NCBI GenBank assembly: GCA_003223935.1 | Contig: QHXQ01000079.1 | Coordinates: forward strand, 1-37,509 | Direction of reading: 5' to 3' | DNA length: 37,509 nt | DNA from: Acidobacteriota bacterium | GTDB taxonomy: Bacteria > Acidobacteriota > Blastocatellia > Pyrinomonadales > Pyrinomonadaceae | Shown here: positions 8,792 through 15,529 of the stretch, piece after piece | How positions within the stretch are numbered: position 1 is the stretch's first letter | Layout: the number at the start of each line of letters is the position of its first letter | Program-made: the position numbers and the translations under genes | Notes under the pieces: generated by a model | What the model was told of the DNA's origin: nothing | Databases searched by the model: none | What the model saw: the letters and a program-made list of their open reading frames with translations, nothing else

Positions 8792-9664
8792 ATGAACGAG
8801 CTACTAAACATCGGACTGATCTACTCGACCGTGCGCACGGCTACGCCGCTGTTGTTGGCCGCGTTGGGCGGGTTGTACTCGGAGCGTGCCGGCGTGATCA
8901 ATATCGCGCTCGAAGGGTTGATGTTGGTGGGCGCGTTCACGGCCGCCGTCGTCACGCACTACACGCACAGCCCTTGGATTGGCCTGACGGCGGCCATCGC
9001 TGCGGGCGTTTTGATCGCAGCCATACATGCAGTGCTCTGCATCTCTTTCAAAGCGCAGCAGGTGGTGAGCGGGATGGCGATCAATATCTTACTGATCGGC
9101 GTGCCAGCGCTGTTGAGCGGTGCGTTCTTTGAATCAACGGGTGCGACGCCGCAGATTCCTCTGCACGAGTTGTTGCAATATGCGCCGGTCGTGATCGCAT
9201 TCGCGCTGGTGCCTGTGACTTGGTACGTGCTCTATCGCACGCCGTTCGGGTTGCGCCTGCGCGCGGTCGGCGAGAACCCGGAAGCGGCCGATGCGGCGGG
9301 CGTCAGCGTCACGCGCATACGCTACGCGGGCGTGCTCTTGAGCGGCGCGCTGGCGGCCATCGGCGGCGCATACTTGTCCATCGGGCAATCATCTCTGTTC
9401 ACGCGCAACATGACTGCGGGACGCGGCTTCATTGCGCTCGCCGCGCTCATCTTCGGCAAGTGGCGGCCCGTGCAGACGATGCTCGCGTGTCTGCTGTTCG
9501 GCTTAGCTGAAGCGTTGGCCACACAGATGCAAGGCGTCGTGCGCGTGCCCGTGCAGTTCATCCAGATCATCCCCTACGTGTTGACGATGATCGTGCTCGC
9601 AGGCTTCATCGGCCTGAGCCGTGCGCCGCGTGCGATTGGCATCCCGTACCAGAAAGAGAAGTAG
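8792..9664 (+). CDS. ABC transporter permease, nucleoside importer subunit 2
   Basis: This 290-residue integral membrane protein is of the NupQ (YufQ) type and probably forms a heterodimer with the preceding permease. The block YSERAGVINIALEGLMLVGA near residue 30 is the counterpart of LNIGAEGQ in the partner. VVSGMAINILLIG and the ATPase-contact loop GLRLRAVGENPEAADAAGVS are also recognisable. AAGGCGATA-type spacing before ATG 8792 is weak (AACAAGGATA lies just upstream). The gene order ATPase-permease-permease is standard for BMP-family importers. Confidence 0.95.
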   Translation: MNELLNIGLIYSTVRTATPLLLAALGGLYSERAGVINIALEGLMLVGAFTAAVVTHYTHSPWIGLTAAIAAGVLIAAIHAVLCISFKAQQVVSGMAINILLIGVPALLSGAFFESTGATPQIPLHELLQYAPVVIAFALVPVTWYVLYRTPFGLRLRAVGENPEAADAAGVSVTRIRYAGVLLSGALAAIGGAYLSIGQSSLFTRNMTAGRGFIALAALIFGKWRPVQTMLACLLFGLAEALATQMQGVVRVPVQFIQIIPYVLTMIVLAGFIGLSRAPRAIGIPYQKEK

Positions 9665-9692
9665 GTAGAAGGCTGTTAAAACAAAACTGCTC

Positions 9693-9713
9693 TTACTGCT
9701 TACTGCTTACTGT
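9693..9713. repeat. Single-arm heptamer repeat, element D (permease/pnp gap)
   Basis: Three tandem 7-bp units (TTACTGC twice, then TTACTGT) end 1 nt before the phosphorylase ATG at 9715. The expected opposite arm is not clear; only short matches occur in 9661-9675. It resembles a half-element or decayed member of the same class. Confidence 0.7.
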
Positions 9714-9714
9714 C

Positions 9715-10560
9715 ATGGAAGAGTTAGCTCCAACCAATTTGTATGAACGAGCGGCGCATGCGGCGCGTGTGATTCGCGCGCGTTGCAAGGATGAAGTGCG
9801 TGTGGGCTTAGTCTTGGGCAGCGGCCTCGGCGCGTTCGCGGACGATCTTGAAGATTCGGTCGCGCTGCCTTACGCGGAGATTCCGGGCTTCGCGCGCTCG
9901 ACCGTCGAAGGCCATGCGGGCCGGCTCGTACTCGGCAAAGTGGACGGCGTGCCGCTTGCCGCGATGCAAGGGCGTTTTCATTACTACGAAGGCTACGACT
10001 GGGGCGATGTGATCTTCCCTGTGCGCGTGCTTGGCGTGCTCGGCGTCAGGGCGCTCGTGCTGACGAACGCGGCGGGCGGTTTGAACAATAGTCTCAAGCA
10101 AGGCTCGCTCATGCTCATCAGCGATCATTTGAACCTGATGGGCGCGAACCCTTTGCGCGGCGCAAACGATGAACGTTTCGGCCCGCGCTTTCCTGATCTC
10201 TCCGAAGTCTATGACAAAGAGTTTCAGGAGATCGCGATCCAAGAGGCGCGCGCCATCGGCATCGAACTGCGGCGCGGTATCTACGCGGCGCTCACAGGCC
10301 CCAGCTACGAGACGCCCGCAGAGATTCGCATGCTGCGCGCCGCCGGTGCAGACGCCGTCGGCATGTCTACCGTGCCCGAAGCGATTGTGGCGCGCCACAT
10401 GGGGCTGAAAGTGCTCGGCATCTCGTGCATCACCAACATGGCGGCGGGCGTGCTCGACAAACCGATTGACCACGCCGAAGTGATAAAGACCGGCGCGCGT
10501 GTGCGCGAGAAGTTTGCGGAGTTGTTGCGAAGGGTGCTCCCGAAATTAGTTACAACGTAA
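9715..10560 (+). CDS. Purine nucleoside phosphorylase (trimeric type)
   Basis: This enzyme converts purine nucleosides and phosphate to the free base and (deoxy)ribose 1-phosphate. The 281 residues match the trimeric PNP/MTAP family. The phosphate-binding VLGSGLGAF and STVEGHAGRL are present, with GRFHYYEGY, LTNAAGGLN, the base-binding glutamate region ALTGPSYETPAEIR, and the MSTVPEAIVARH and SCITNMAAGV blocks. The last of these contains the asparagine that contacts purines. It follows the two permeases and precedes uridine kinase, completing the purine side of the salvage operon. The start follows a heptamer repeat with 1 nt between, and no Shine-Dalgarno is visible. A terminator follows the gene at 10633. 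Confidence 0.95.
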   Translation: MEELAPTNLYERAAHAARVIRARCKDEVRVGLVLGSGLGAFADDLEDSVALPYAEIPGFARSTVEGHAGRLVLGKVDGVPLAAMQGRFHYYEGYDWGDVIFPVRVLGVLGVRALVLTNAAGGLNNSLKQGSLMLISDHLNLMGANPLRGANDERFGPRFPDLSEVYDKEFQEIAIQEARAIGIELRRGIYAALTGPSYETPAEIRMLRAAGADAVGMSTVPEAIVARHMGLKVLGISCITNMAAGVLDKPIDHAEVIKTGARVREKFAELLRRVLPKLVTT

Positions 10561-10632
10561 AACAAGCGCGCATGATTTTTATGCTGCGCAATCCAGTGGC
10601 AAGCACATTAGCGCGTCGCCCCTGGCTATCTT

Positions 10633-10655
10633 CGCCACTTGCATGTGGCGTTTTT
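10633..10655 (+). terminator. Intrinsic terminator/attenuator between pnp and udk
   Basis: A perfect 6-bp stem (CGCCAC at 10633-10638, GTGGCG at 10645-10650) with loop TTGCAT is followed directly by five Ts. It sits 73 nt after the pnp stop and 23 nt before the udk ATG. An upstream AGTGGC (10595-10600) could pair with GCCACT (10634-10639) and compete with the stem, so attenuation is possible. Confidence 0.8.
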
Positions 10656-10678
10656 AGTCTGCATTATTCTATTGAATT

Positions 10679-11317
10679 ATGATCATCGGCATCAGCGGCG
10701 GGACGGGTTCGGGTAAAACGACGGTGGCTAACAGGATTCTGGAGTCTGTTAGCACGGATGATGTCGCGTTCTTGCAGCAGGATTCTTACTATCGCAATCT
10801 CGACGAGATGCCGCTCGATTACCGGCAGCAGGTCAACTTCGATCACCCGGATGCGATTGATACCGAGCTACTCGTCGCGCATCTGCGCGCGCTCAAGGCC
10901 GGGCAGGCGATTGATCTGCCGGTCTATGATTTCAAACATCACCGGCGTTTGCCGGAAACGCGGCGCATGGAGCCGAAGTTGATCATCATCCTCGAAGGCA
11001 TACTCATCTTCGCTGAGCCGCGCCTGCTCGCGGAGATGGACATCAAAGTCTTCGTGGACACGCCCGACGACATACGCTTCATCCGCCGCCTGCGCCGCGA
11101 CATGGCCGAGCGCGGGCGCACAGTTGATTCGGTCATCGAACAGTATCTGGCGACGGTGCGGCCAATGCACATGCAGTTTGTCGAGCCGTCGAAGCGCCTT
11201 GCGGACGTGATTATTCCTGAAGGCGGCCATAATATGGTGAGCATAGATTTGTTGAGCGGCAAGATACGCGAACGTGTGGCGCGGGAGCGCGCACGCCGCG
11301 CCGCGCAGTTGGTTTGA
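10679..11317 (+). CDS. udk: Uridine kinase
   Basis: Uridine kinase phosphorylates uridine and cytidine to UMP and CMP in the cytosol. The 212-residue length is typical. The P-loop GGTGSGKTT is at about 6-14, followed by LQQDSYYRNLDEMPLDYRQ, VNFDHPDAID and PVYDFKHHRR, where the substrate-binding residues lie. IILEGILIF, the KVFVDTPDDIRFIRRLRRD lid region and a C-terminal PEGGHN block complete the family picture. It has its own upstream terminator and AT-rich leader, so it may start a separate transcript with the deaminase gene 21 bp downstream. Confidence 0.96.
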   Translation: MIIGISGGTGSGKTTVANRILESVSTDDVAFLQQDSYYRNLDEMPLDYRQQVNFDHPDAIDTELLVAHLRALKAGQAIDLPVYDFKHHRRLPETRRMEPKLIIILEGILIFAEPRLLAEMDIKVFVDTPDDIRFIRRLRRDMAERGRTVDSVIEQYLATVRPMHMQFVEPSKRLADVIIPEGGHNMVSIDLLSGKIRERVARERARRAAQLV

Positions 11318-11338
11318 CGAGAGGGGAGCAGCAAGAAT

Positions 11339-11758
11339 TTGAGCACGAAGGTTGAATATGAGTTGGTCGAAGCCGCGATTGACGCGCGCAACTGCGCGCT
11401 CGCACAGTTCTCAAAATTCTGCGTCGGTGCAGCACTCGAAGCTGAAGACGGGACAGTTTACACCGGCTGCAATATTGAGAGCGCGGCTTACGAGTTGACG
11501 ATGTGCGCCGAGCGCGTGACTATTTGGAAAGCTCTATCGGAAGGCGCGCGCCGGTTCAAGCGGCTCGCGGTCGTCGCCGACACCGAACGACTGACGCCGC
11601 CTTGCGGCGCGTGCCGCCAGATCATCTGGGAGTTCTGCGGCGACATCCCGGTCACGCTCGCCAACCTGCGCGGCGAAACAGAGACGCTGCAAATGGCCGA
11701 CCTGCTGCCGCGCCCCTTCGACGCGCAGTTCTTAGAGGAGACGGGCAACGCCGGTTAA
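11339..11758 (+). CDS. cdd: Cytidine deaminase
   Basis: Cytidine deaminase hydrolyses cytidine and deoxycytidine to uridine and deoxyuridine using one zinc ion. The 139 residues fit the short tetrameric type. The proton-shuttling glutamate and first zinc cysteine are in MCAERVTIWKAL (about 60-71), and the other two zinc cysteines are in PPCGACRQI. TGCNIESAAYELT supplies the nucleoside-binding asparagine and glutamate. The start is TTG 11339, with GAGGGGA about 11 nt upstream; the nearest ATG is out of frame. The gene ends the nucleoside operon. Confidence 0.93.
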   Translation: MSTKVEYELVEAAIDARNCALAQFSKFCVGAALEAEDGTVYTGCNIESAAYELTMCAERVTIWKALSEGARRFKRLAVVADTERLTPPCGACRQIIWEFCGDIPVTLANLRGETETLQMADLLPRPFDAQFLEETGNAG

Positions 11759-11833
11759 TTGCGCCGCGCCAACTGAATCAGACGCGCTACGGCGTTGCGC
11801 CTGGCACCAGTCCGAATTCTGGAGCATGTGTAG

Positions 11834-12142
11834 ATGACAGCAACTCTGACCGAAGCATCTTTCATCCAACAACTGAACACAAAGTTCCGCGTCCTAGTTG
11901 ACGCGCCGCGACCGATTGAGTTGGAGTTGGTTGAGGTTAAAGGCTGGCGTGGTCAGGCTGAAGAGCAGCGCGGGATGGAGCGTTTCTCAGTCTTCTTCAA
12001 AGGCCCGGGGGACATCCTCATGCCGCAGCATACCTATACGCTTGAGCACGAACAACTGGGTACGTTCGACATCTTCCTCGTCCCCACCACGCCAGATGAA
12101 AGCGGCTTTCGCTACGAGGCTGTCTTTAACTATTTCAAGTAG
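11834..12142 (+). CDS. DUF6916-like small protein, cytoplasmic paralogue
   Basis: A 102-residue soluble protein with no signal peptide. I assign it to the DUF6916-like group mainly from the pattern FSVFFKGP near residue 51, then HTYTLEHEQLGTFDIFLVP and YEAVFNYF at the end. A second member with a Tat signal lies at 12813-13295 and matches in the same order (FSLLFSAP, HTLNHGALGKFDLFLV, YEAIINHL), so the two are paralogues. Function is unknown. In this window they bracket a GNAT gene and precede three tail-collar genes. The last 8 bp overlap the convergent acetyltransferase gene. Confidence 0.78.
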   Translation: MTATLTEASFIQQLNTKFRVLVDAPRPIELELVEVKGWRGQAEEQRGMERFSVFFKGPGDILMPQHTYTLEHEQLGTFDIFLVPTTPDESGFRYEAVFNYFK

Positions 12143-12671
12143 GCTCGTCGTTCGTACCGCTTACCTCTGCTTGCCACTCCATGTGCTTGTATGCGCCTAA
12201 ATCTTCGATGACGCGAAAGCCGAGTCGTTCGTAAAAGCGTAGCGCATCCGCATTGAGCACGAAGACCATGTGGCGGAGTTTCTTGCCTGATGCACGCGCC
12301 TCTGCGATCAAGCGTTGGACGAGCGCGCCGCCCACACCGCGTCCCTGCGCCGTAGGCAGTAGCGCGATGTCGAGCAATCTGATCTGCTCGGCATCGCGGC
12401 CGATCCACAGACGGCCGACCGCTTCGCCATTGAGCAGGATCACTTCGTACTCCGCATCTGGATAGCGTGCGTGATACTCGCGCCACTGGCCGGCAAACTG
12501 CATGCGCAAGAAGGCCTCCTTCTGCGCTGCGTCCCACGCAACCTGCGCGAGTTCGTCCGCCCGCGTGCTGGCATAAACCGCCAGCAGAAACTCTTCGTCG
12601 CCGGAGGTGACCGGGCGCAGCGCCACCGTGCCCACGCCCGCGAGTGCGATCTCCGCACTACTACTCTGCAT
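12135..12671 (-). CDS. GNAT-family N-acetyltransferase
   Basis: This 178-residue protein has the GNAT fold, which transfers acetyl from acetyl-CoA to an amine. The pyrophosphate-binding motif A is seen as LLDIALLPTAQGRGVGGALV (about 100-119), and motif B as NADALRFYERLGFRVIED near 140-157. The N-terminal LRPVTSGDEEFLLAVYAST is the usual first strand and helix. The acceptor is unknown; a ribosomal protein, small amine or neighbouring gene product are all possible. It is convergent with the small DUF6916-like gene (8-bp overlap). An in-frame GTG or ATG downstream is less likely because motif order needs the full N-terminus. Confidence 0.88.
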   Translation of the reverse strand: MQSSSAEIALAGVGTVALRPVTSGDEEFLLAVYASTRADELAQVAWDAAQKEAFLRMQFAGQWREYHARYPDAEYEVILLNGEAVGRLWIGRDAEQIRLLDIALLPTAQGRGVGGALVQRLIAEARASGKKLRHMVFVLNADALRFYERLGFRVIEDLGAYKHMEWQAEVSGTNDEPT

Positions 12672-12812
12672 CAGTAAAGAACCCTCCTAAATCTGCGGCT
12701 AGTATTGCAACGCGCGTTGGAGACACATCACGTTGTGGCCGTCGCTCGTGGCTGCGTGCCGCGCGCGCCGACAGGATATGATTAAAGTGAGGCTTGATAA
12801 AGCGGATAGGCA

Positions 12813-13295
12813 CTAGGCGACGAGGTGATTGATGATCGCTTCGTAGAAGAGCTGCCCTTGCGCATCTTCCGATTGCACCAAGAAGAGATCGAACTTGCCG
12901 AGCGCGCCGTGATTGAGCGTGTGAATGGTGGTGAACTCTGCAAGCGGCGCGGGGGCGCTGAATAATAATGAGAAGCAATCGGACGGACGCGTCTTGGTCG
13001 TCGGCATCTTGCTCGTCGCTTTGGTGTTGCGATTGCGCACGCCGACGAGTGTCATCTTCACGTTCCGTCCTTGCCCACGCGCGCTGAAGGAACTGCCGAT
13101 GTATGACTCGAACGTCGCGATGTTATAGTTGAATACGGGGTCAAGCTTGGCCTCGTAGGGGATGGGGAAGTCAATCGTCGGGTTCGATGACTTCAGCTTC
13201 TGCCCGAGCGCGCTCCTGTAGTTTCGCAATAGCAATGCCGCGCCCAAAGCAGACAACGACCCAGACCTCAGGAAAGTCCTTCGTGTAACGGTCAT
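12813..13295 (-). CDS. DUF6916-like protein with Tat signal peptide
   Basis: The 160-residue product begins MTVTRRTFLRSGSLSALGAA, a good twin-arginine signal (RRTFLR followed by a hydrophobic stretch), so a folded export route is predicted. The mature part carries the same C-terminal pattern as the 102-residue paralogue at 11834 (FSLLFSAP, LGKFDLFLV, YEAIINHL). ATG 13295 is chosen because GGAG lies 9 nt upstream; a TTG 15 bp further up would swallow that ribosome-binding site. The gene is divergent from the tail-collar operon across a 499-bp gap. Function is unknown. Export of one paralogue and not the other suggests a cytoplasmic and an extracytoplasmic form of the same fold. Confidence 0.82.
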   Translation of the reverse strand: MTVTRRTFLRSGSLSALGAALLLRNYRSALGQKLKSSNPTIDFPIPYEAKLDPVFNYNIATFESYIGSSFSARGQGRNVKMTLVGVRNRNTKATSKMPTTKTRPSDCFSLLFSAPAPLAEFTTIHTLNHGALGKFDLFLVQSEDAQGQLFYEAIINHLVA

Positions 13296-13546
13296 AAAGA
13301 TAATCTCCAACGTTAGCTAATTAGAATGGTAGGGCAGCCCCGCACAAGGGCCCATGCCTTGCAGTGTATCGGGTTCAGTGCAAACTTACAACTCAAAATG
13401 AAACTACAGTCGCGCACTTGGCATAGGGCATGACAGAGCGGCCAGCCTTAGGTTCAACCGGTAAATTCTCCTGAGAAACATGACTGGTATGACCCCCTCG
13501 CGCCTCTGGCTAGTTGAACAAGCTTGGCGGGGCAGCGAAACTTAAC

Positions 13547-13576
13547 TTGAAAAGCTACCGCTTCTAGGCTTACAAT
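13547..13576 (+). promoter_or_regulatory. Predicted sigma70-type promoter of the tail-collar operon
   Basis: TTGAAA at 13547-13552 and TACAAT at 13571-13576 are separated by 18 nt. Transcription would start near 13583 and leave a ~210-nt leader before ATG 13795. The rest of the 13296-13794 gap holds no ORF I believe and no riboswitch I recognise. Confidence 0.6.
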
Positions 13577-13794
13577 CCCAAAGCTTTGCTTACGGATTGG
13601 CTGCAACTCCTCCAGTCCCTCGCAAGCGAGCATCCCGTTGGAAGCTTTTCAGCAAGCACATCAAGGCGCACAGGTCAGATCTAGTTCTAGCTTTAGAATC
13701 TATCCACGATAGGCAACACCGGCGAGAGTTTTGAGCCTCAGCAAGCGGGTTGAGAAATTGCTCTGTCATCCTTGAACCCCCAAAGGAGGGAACT

Positions 13795-14292
13795 ATGTCC
13801 GAACCGTTCCTTAGTGAGATCAGAATTTTCAGTTTCAACTTCGCCCCGAAAAGCTGGGCGATGTGCAACGGGCAACTTTTGCCGATCAACCAAAATCAAG
13901 CACTCTTCTCTTTGCTCGGCACAACCTACGGCGGCAACGGGCAGACAACGTTTGCGCTGCCCGACCTGCGGGGAAGCATCCCCATCCACGTCGGCGACAG
14001 CCACACCCTCGGCGAGAAGGCGGGCGAGGCAATTCACACGCTCACCCAGTCCGAGATGCCGCAGCACCTACACTTTTTTAACGGCCTGTCCGACAACGGC
14101 GACACGCCGATTGCCGCCGCTGACCTACTGGCCTCTGCGAATAACCTATACGGCGCGCCGCAGAGTCTGACGACGCTGCTGCCAGCCACCGTCACCAACG
14201 TCGGCGGCAGCCAGCCTCACGAAAACCGTCAACCGTATCTCACCCTAAACTTCTGCATCGCCCTACAGGGCATCTTCCCGTCACAAAACTAA
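13795..14292 (+). CDS. Phage tail-collar domain protein (MdpB-like) 1
   Basis: This 165-residue protein is of the tail-collar family (PF07484 type, microcystin-dependent protein MdpB relatives). Core signatures are EIRIFSFNFAPKSWAMCNGQ at the start, LFSLLGTTYGGNG, FALPDLRG, and the C-terminal PYLTLNFCIALQGIFPSQN. The start is ATG 13795, with AAGGAGG five nt upstream; a longer in-frame start at 13750 would place that site inside the gene. It is the first of three tandem paralogues. Bacterial chromosomal members occur outside phages and are often surface or secreted proteins; their role is not established. No other phage structural genes are nearby. Confidence 0.93.
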   Translation: MSEPFLSEIRIFSFNFAPKSWAMCNGQLLPINQNQALFSLLGTTYGGNGQTTFALPDLRGSIPIHVGDSHTLGEKAGEAIHTLTQSEMPQHLHFFNGLSDNGDTPIAAADLLASANNLYGAPQSLTTLLPATVTNVGGSQPHENRQPYLTLNFCIALQGIFPSQN

Positions 14293-14304
14293 AGGAGGCG
14301 AAAC

Positions 14305-14823
14305 ATGGCACAACCATACGTCGGTGAAATCAGAATGTTCGGTGGCAACTTCGCCCCCGCGGGCTGGATGTTTTGCGACGGCGCGCTGCTTCCCATCTCG
14401 GAGAACGACATGCTCTTCACCTTGATCGGTACGACCTACGGCGGCGATGGGCAGGAGACTTTCGCGCTGCCCGACCTGCGCGGTCGCGTCCCCCTTCATC
14501 TAGGGACTGACAAGGGCGGCAACACCTACACGCTGGGCGAAAGCGGCGGCGTCGAGAGCGTCACGATTTCCACGCAGCAGTTGCCGACGCACAACCACGC
14601 GTTCCTCGTGTCAACGGCAATCGGCGGCGCGAACACGCCCCAGAACAACGTGCTCGCGCAGTCCTCTGCGTTCCAGATGTACATCCAGCAACCGCCCAGC
14701 GTGCAGTTGGCGGCTACGGCTCTCTCGCCCGACGGCGGCAGTCAGCCGCATGAGAACTTGCAGCCGTACCTCGGCATCAATTTCATCATCTCGCTCTTCG
14801 GACTGTTCCCGCAGCCGAGCTAA
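14305..14823 (+). CDS. Phage tail-collar domain protein (MdpB-like) 2
   Basis: The second tandem paralogue, 172 residues, starts 12 bp after the first with AAAGGAGG upstream. The pattern is the same: EIRMFGGNFAPAGWMFCDGA, LFTLIGTTYGGDGQETF, ALPDLRGRVPLHLG, and PYLGINFIISLFGLFPQPS at the end. The middle region (about 75-140) differs strongly from its neighbours, as expected if the conserved collar fold carries a variable exposed part. Near-identical spacing and strong ribosome-binding sites for all three suggest coexpression in similar amounts, perhaps as one complex. Confidence 0.93.
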   Translation: MAQPYVGEIRMFGGNFAPAGWMFCDGALLPISENDMLFTLIGTTYGGDGQETFALPDLRGRVPLHLGTDKGGNTYTLGESGGVESVTISTQQLPTHNHAFLVSTAIGGANTPQNNVLAQSSAFQMYIQQPPSVQLAATALSPDGGSQPHENLQPYLGINFIISLFGLFPQPS

Positions 14824-14834
14824 GGAGAAAACAG

Positions 14835-15368
14835 ATGGCAGACCCCTTTGTCGCTGAAATTCGCATCTTCCCCTTCAACTTCCCGCCCAAGGGCTGGGCT
14901 TTCTGCGACGGCCAGTTGATGCCCATCTCGCAGAACACGGCGCTCTTCTCGCTGCTCGGCACGACCTACGGCGGCGACGGCAAGTCAACCTTCGCTCTGC
15001 CGAACTTGCAGGGCAGCGTGCCGCTGCACGTCGGCGGCGCTCAGCCCGGGCCGGGTCTCTCGGTCTATGACCTCGGCCAATCCTCCGGCTCGGACACAAT
15101 CACCCTGCTTGACTCGGAGATGCCGGTGCATAACCACTTCGTCCAAGCCTTCTCTAGCCCCGGCAACGTCAACACCGGCGACCCGACGCTCGCTCTGGCG
15201 AGATCGAAAGGCGGGTCTGCTTACAAAGCGCCGCCGGGAACCAACGTCCAATTCGCCTTCAACGCCATCAGCCCGAGCGGCAGCAGTTTCCCGCACAACA
15301 ACATGATGCCGTACCTGACGCTCAACTTCTGCATCGCCCTACAGGGCGTCTTCCCGGCACGCCAGTGA
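14835..15368 (+). CDS. Phage tail-collar domain protein (MdpB-like) 3
   Basis: The third tandem paralogue, 177 residues, starts 11 bp after the second with AAGGAG upstream. Conserved blocks: EIRIFPFNFPPKGWAFCDGQ, LFSLLGTTYGGDGKSTF, ALPNLQGSVPLHVG, and PYLTLNFCIALQGVFPARQ at the end. The C-terminus is closest to paralogue 1 (LNFCIALQG in both), whereas the middle is distinct. A strong stem-loop 22 nt after the stop probably ends the operon or protects its 3' end. Confidence 0.93.
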   Translation: MADPFVAEIRIFPFNFPPKGWAFCDGQLMPISQNTALFSLLGTTYGGDGKSTFALPNLQGSVPLHVGGAQPGPGLSVYDLGQSSGSDTITLLDSEMPVHNHFVQAFSSPGNVNTGDPTLALARSKGGSAYKAPPGTNVQFAFNAISPSGSSFPHNNMMPYLTLNFCIALQGVFPARQ

Positions 15369-15390
15369 CGCGCCAGAAGTTAAAGCTTGC

Positions 15391-15414
15391 GGGGGCGTCT
15401 CACTAGACGCCCCC
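15391..15414 (+). terminator. Stem-loop at end of tail-collar operon
   Basis: A perfect 10-bp GC-rich stem (arms 15391-15400 and 15405-15414) with loop CACT lies 22 nt after the last tail-collar stop codon. There is no T-tract, so it may act as a transcript-end stabiliser or a weak/bidirectional terminator rather than a classic intrinsic terminator. Confidence 0.6.
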
Positions 15415-15529
15415 ATCATTGAAATCCAGTTTGCCGTTTTATGCCAACGAACAAGGTTGCCAGCACCCCACTCGAATGCAAGTCCCTGCCCTTGTGCAAC
15501 CTCGTATGGTCAACACTTCAAGGAGAGTT

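Noticed and set aside
13750..13794. Longer start for the first tail-collar gene
   Set aside because: The AAGGAGG site at 13783 would be inside the gene, and paralogues 2 and 3 start directly before the EIR block.
13296..13794. Riboswitch (c-di-GMP, preQ1 or other) before the tail-collar operon
   Set aside because: No motif of a known class was found by eye; only a promoter-like pair is supported.
13590..13889. 99-residue minus-strand reading in the 13296-13794 gap
   Set aside because: It overlaps the start of the first tail-collar gene on the opposite strand, has no ribosome-binding site and no family feature.
13795..15368. Prophage, from tail-collar genes
   Set aside because: No integrase, capsid, portal, terminase or lysis genes are near. 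Chromosomal tail-collar (MdpB-like) genes are common without phage.
15419..15529. Longer start for the giant surface protein at TTG 15419
   Set aside because: It would place a good ribosome-binding site and the signal peptide inside the protein.
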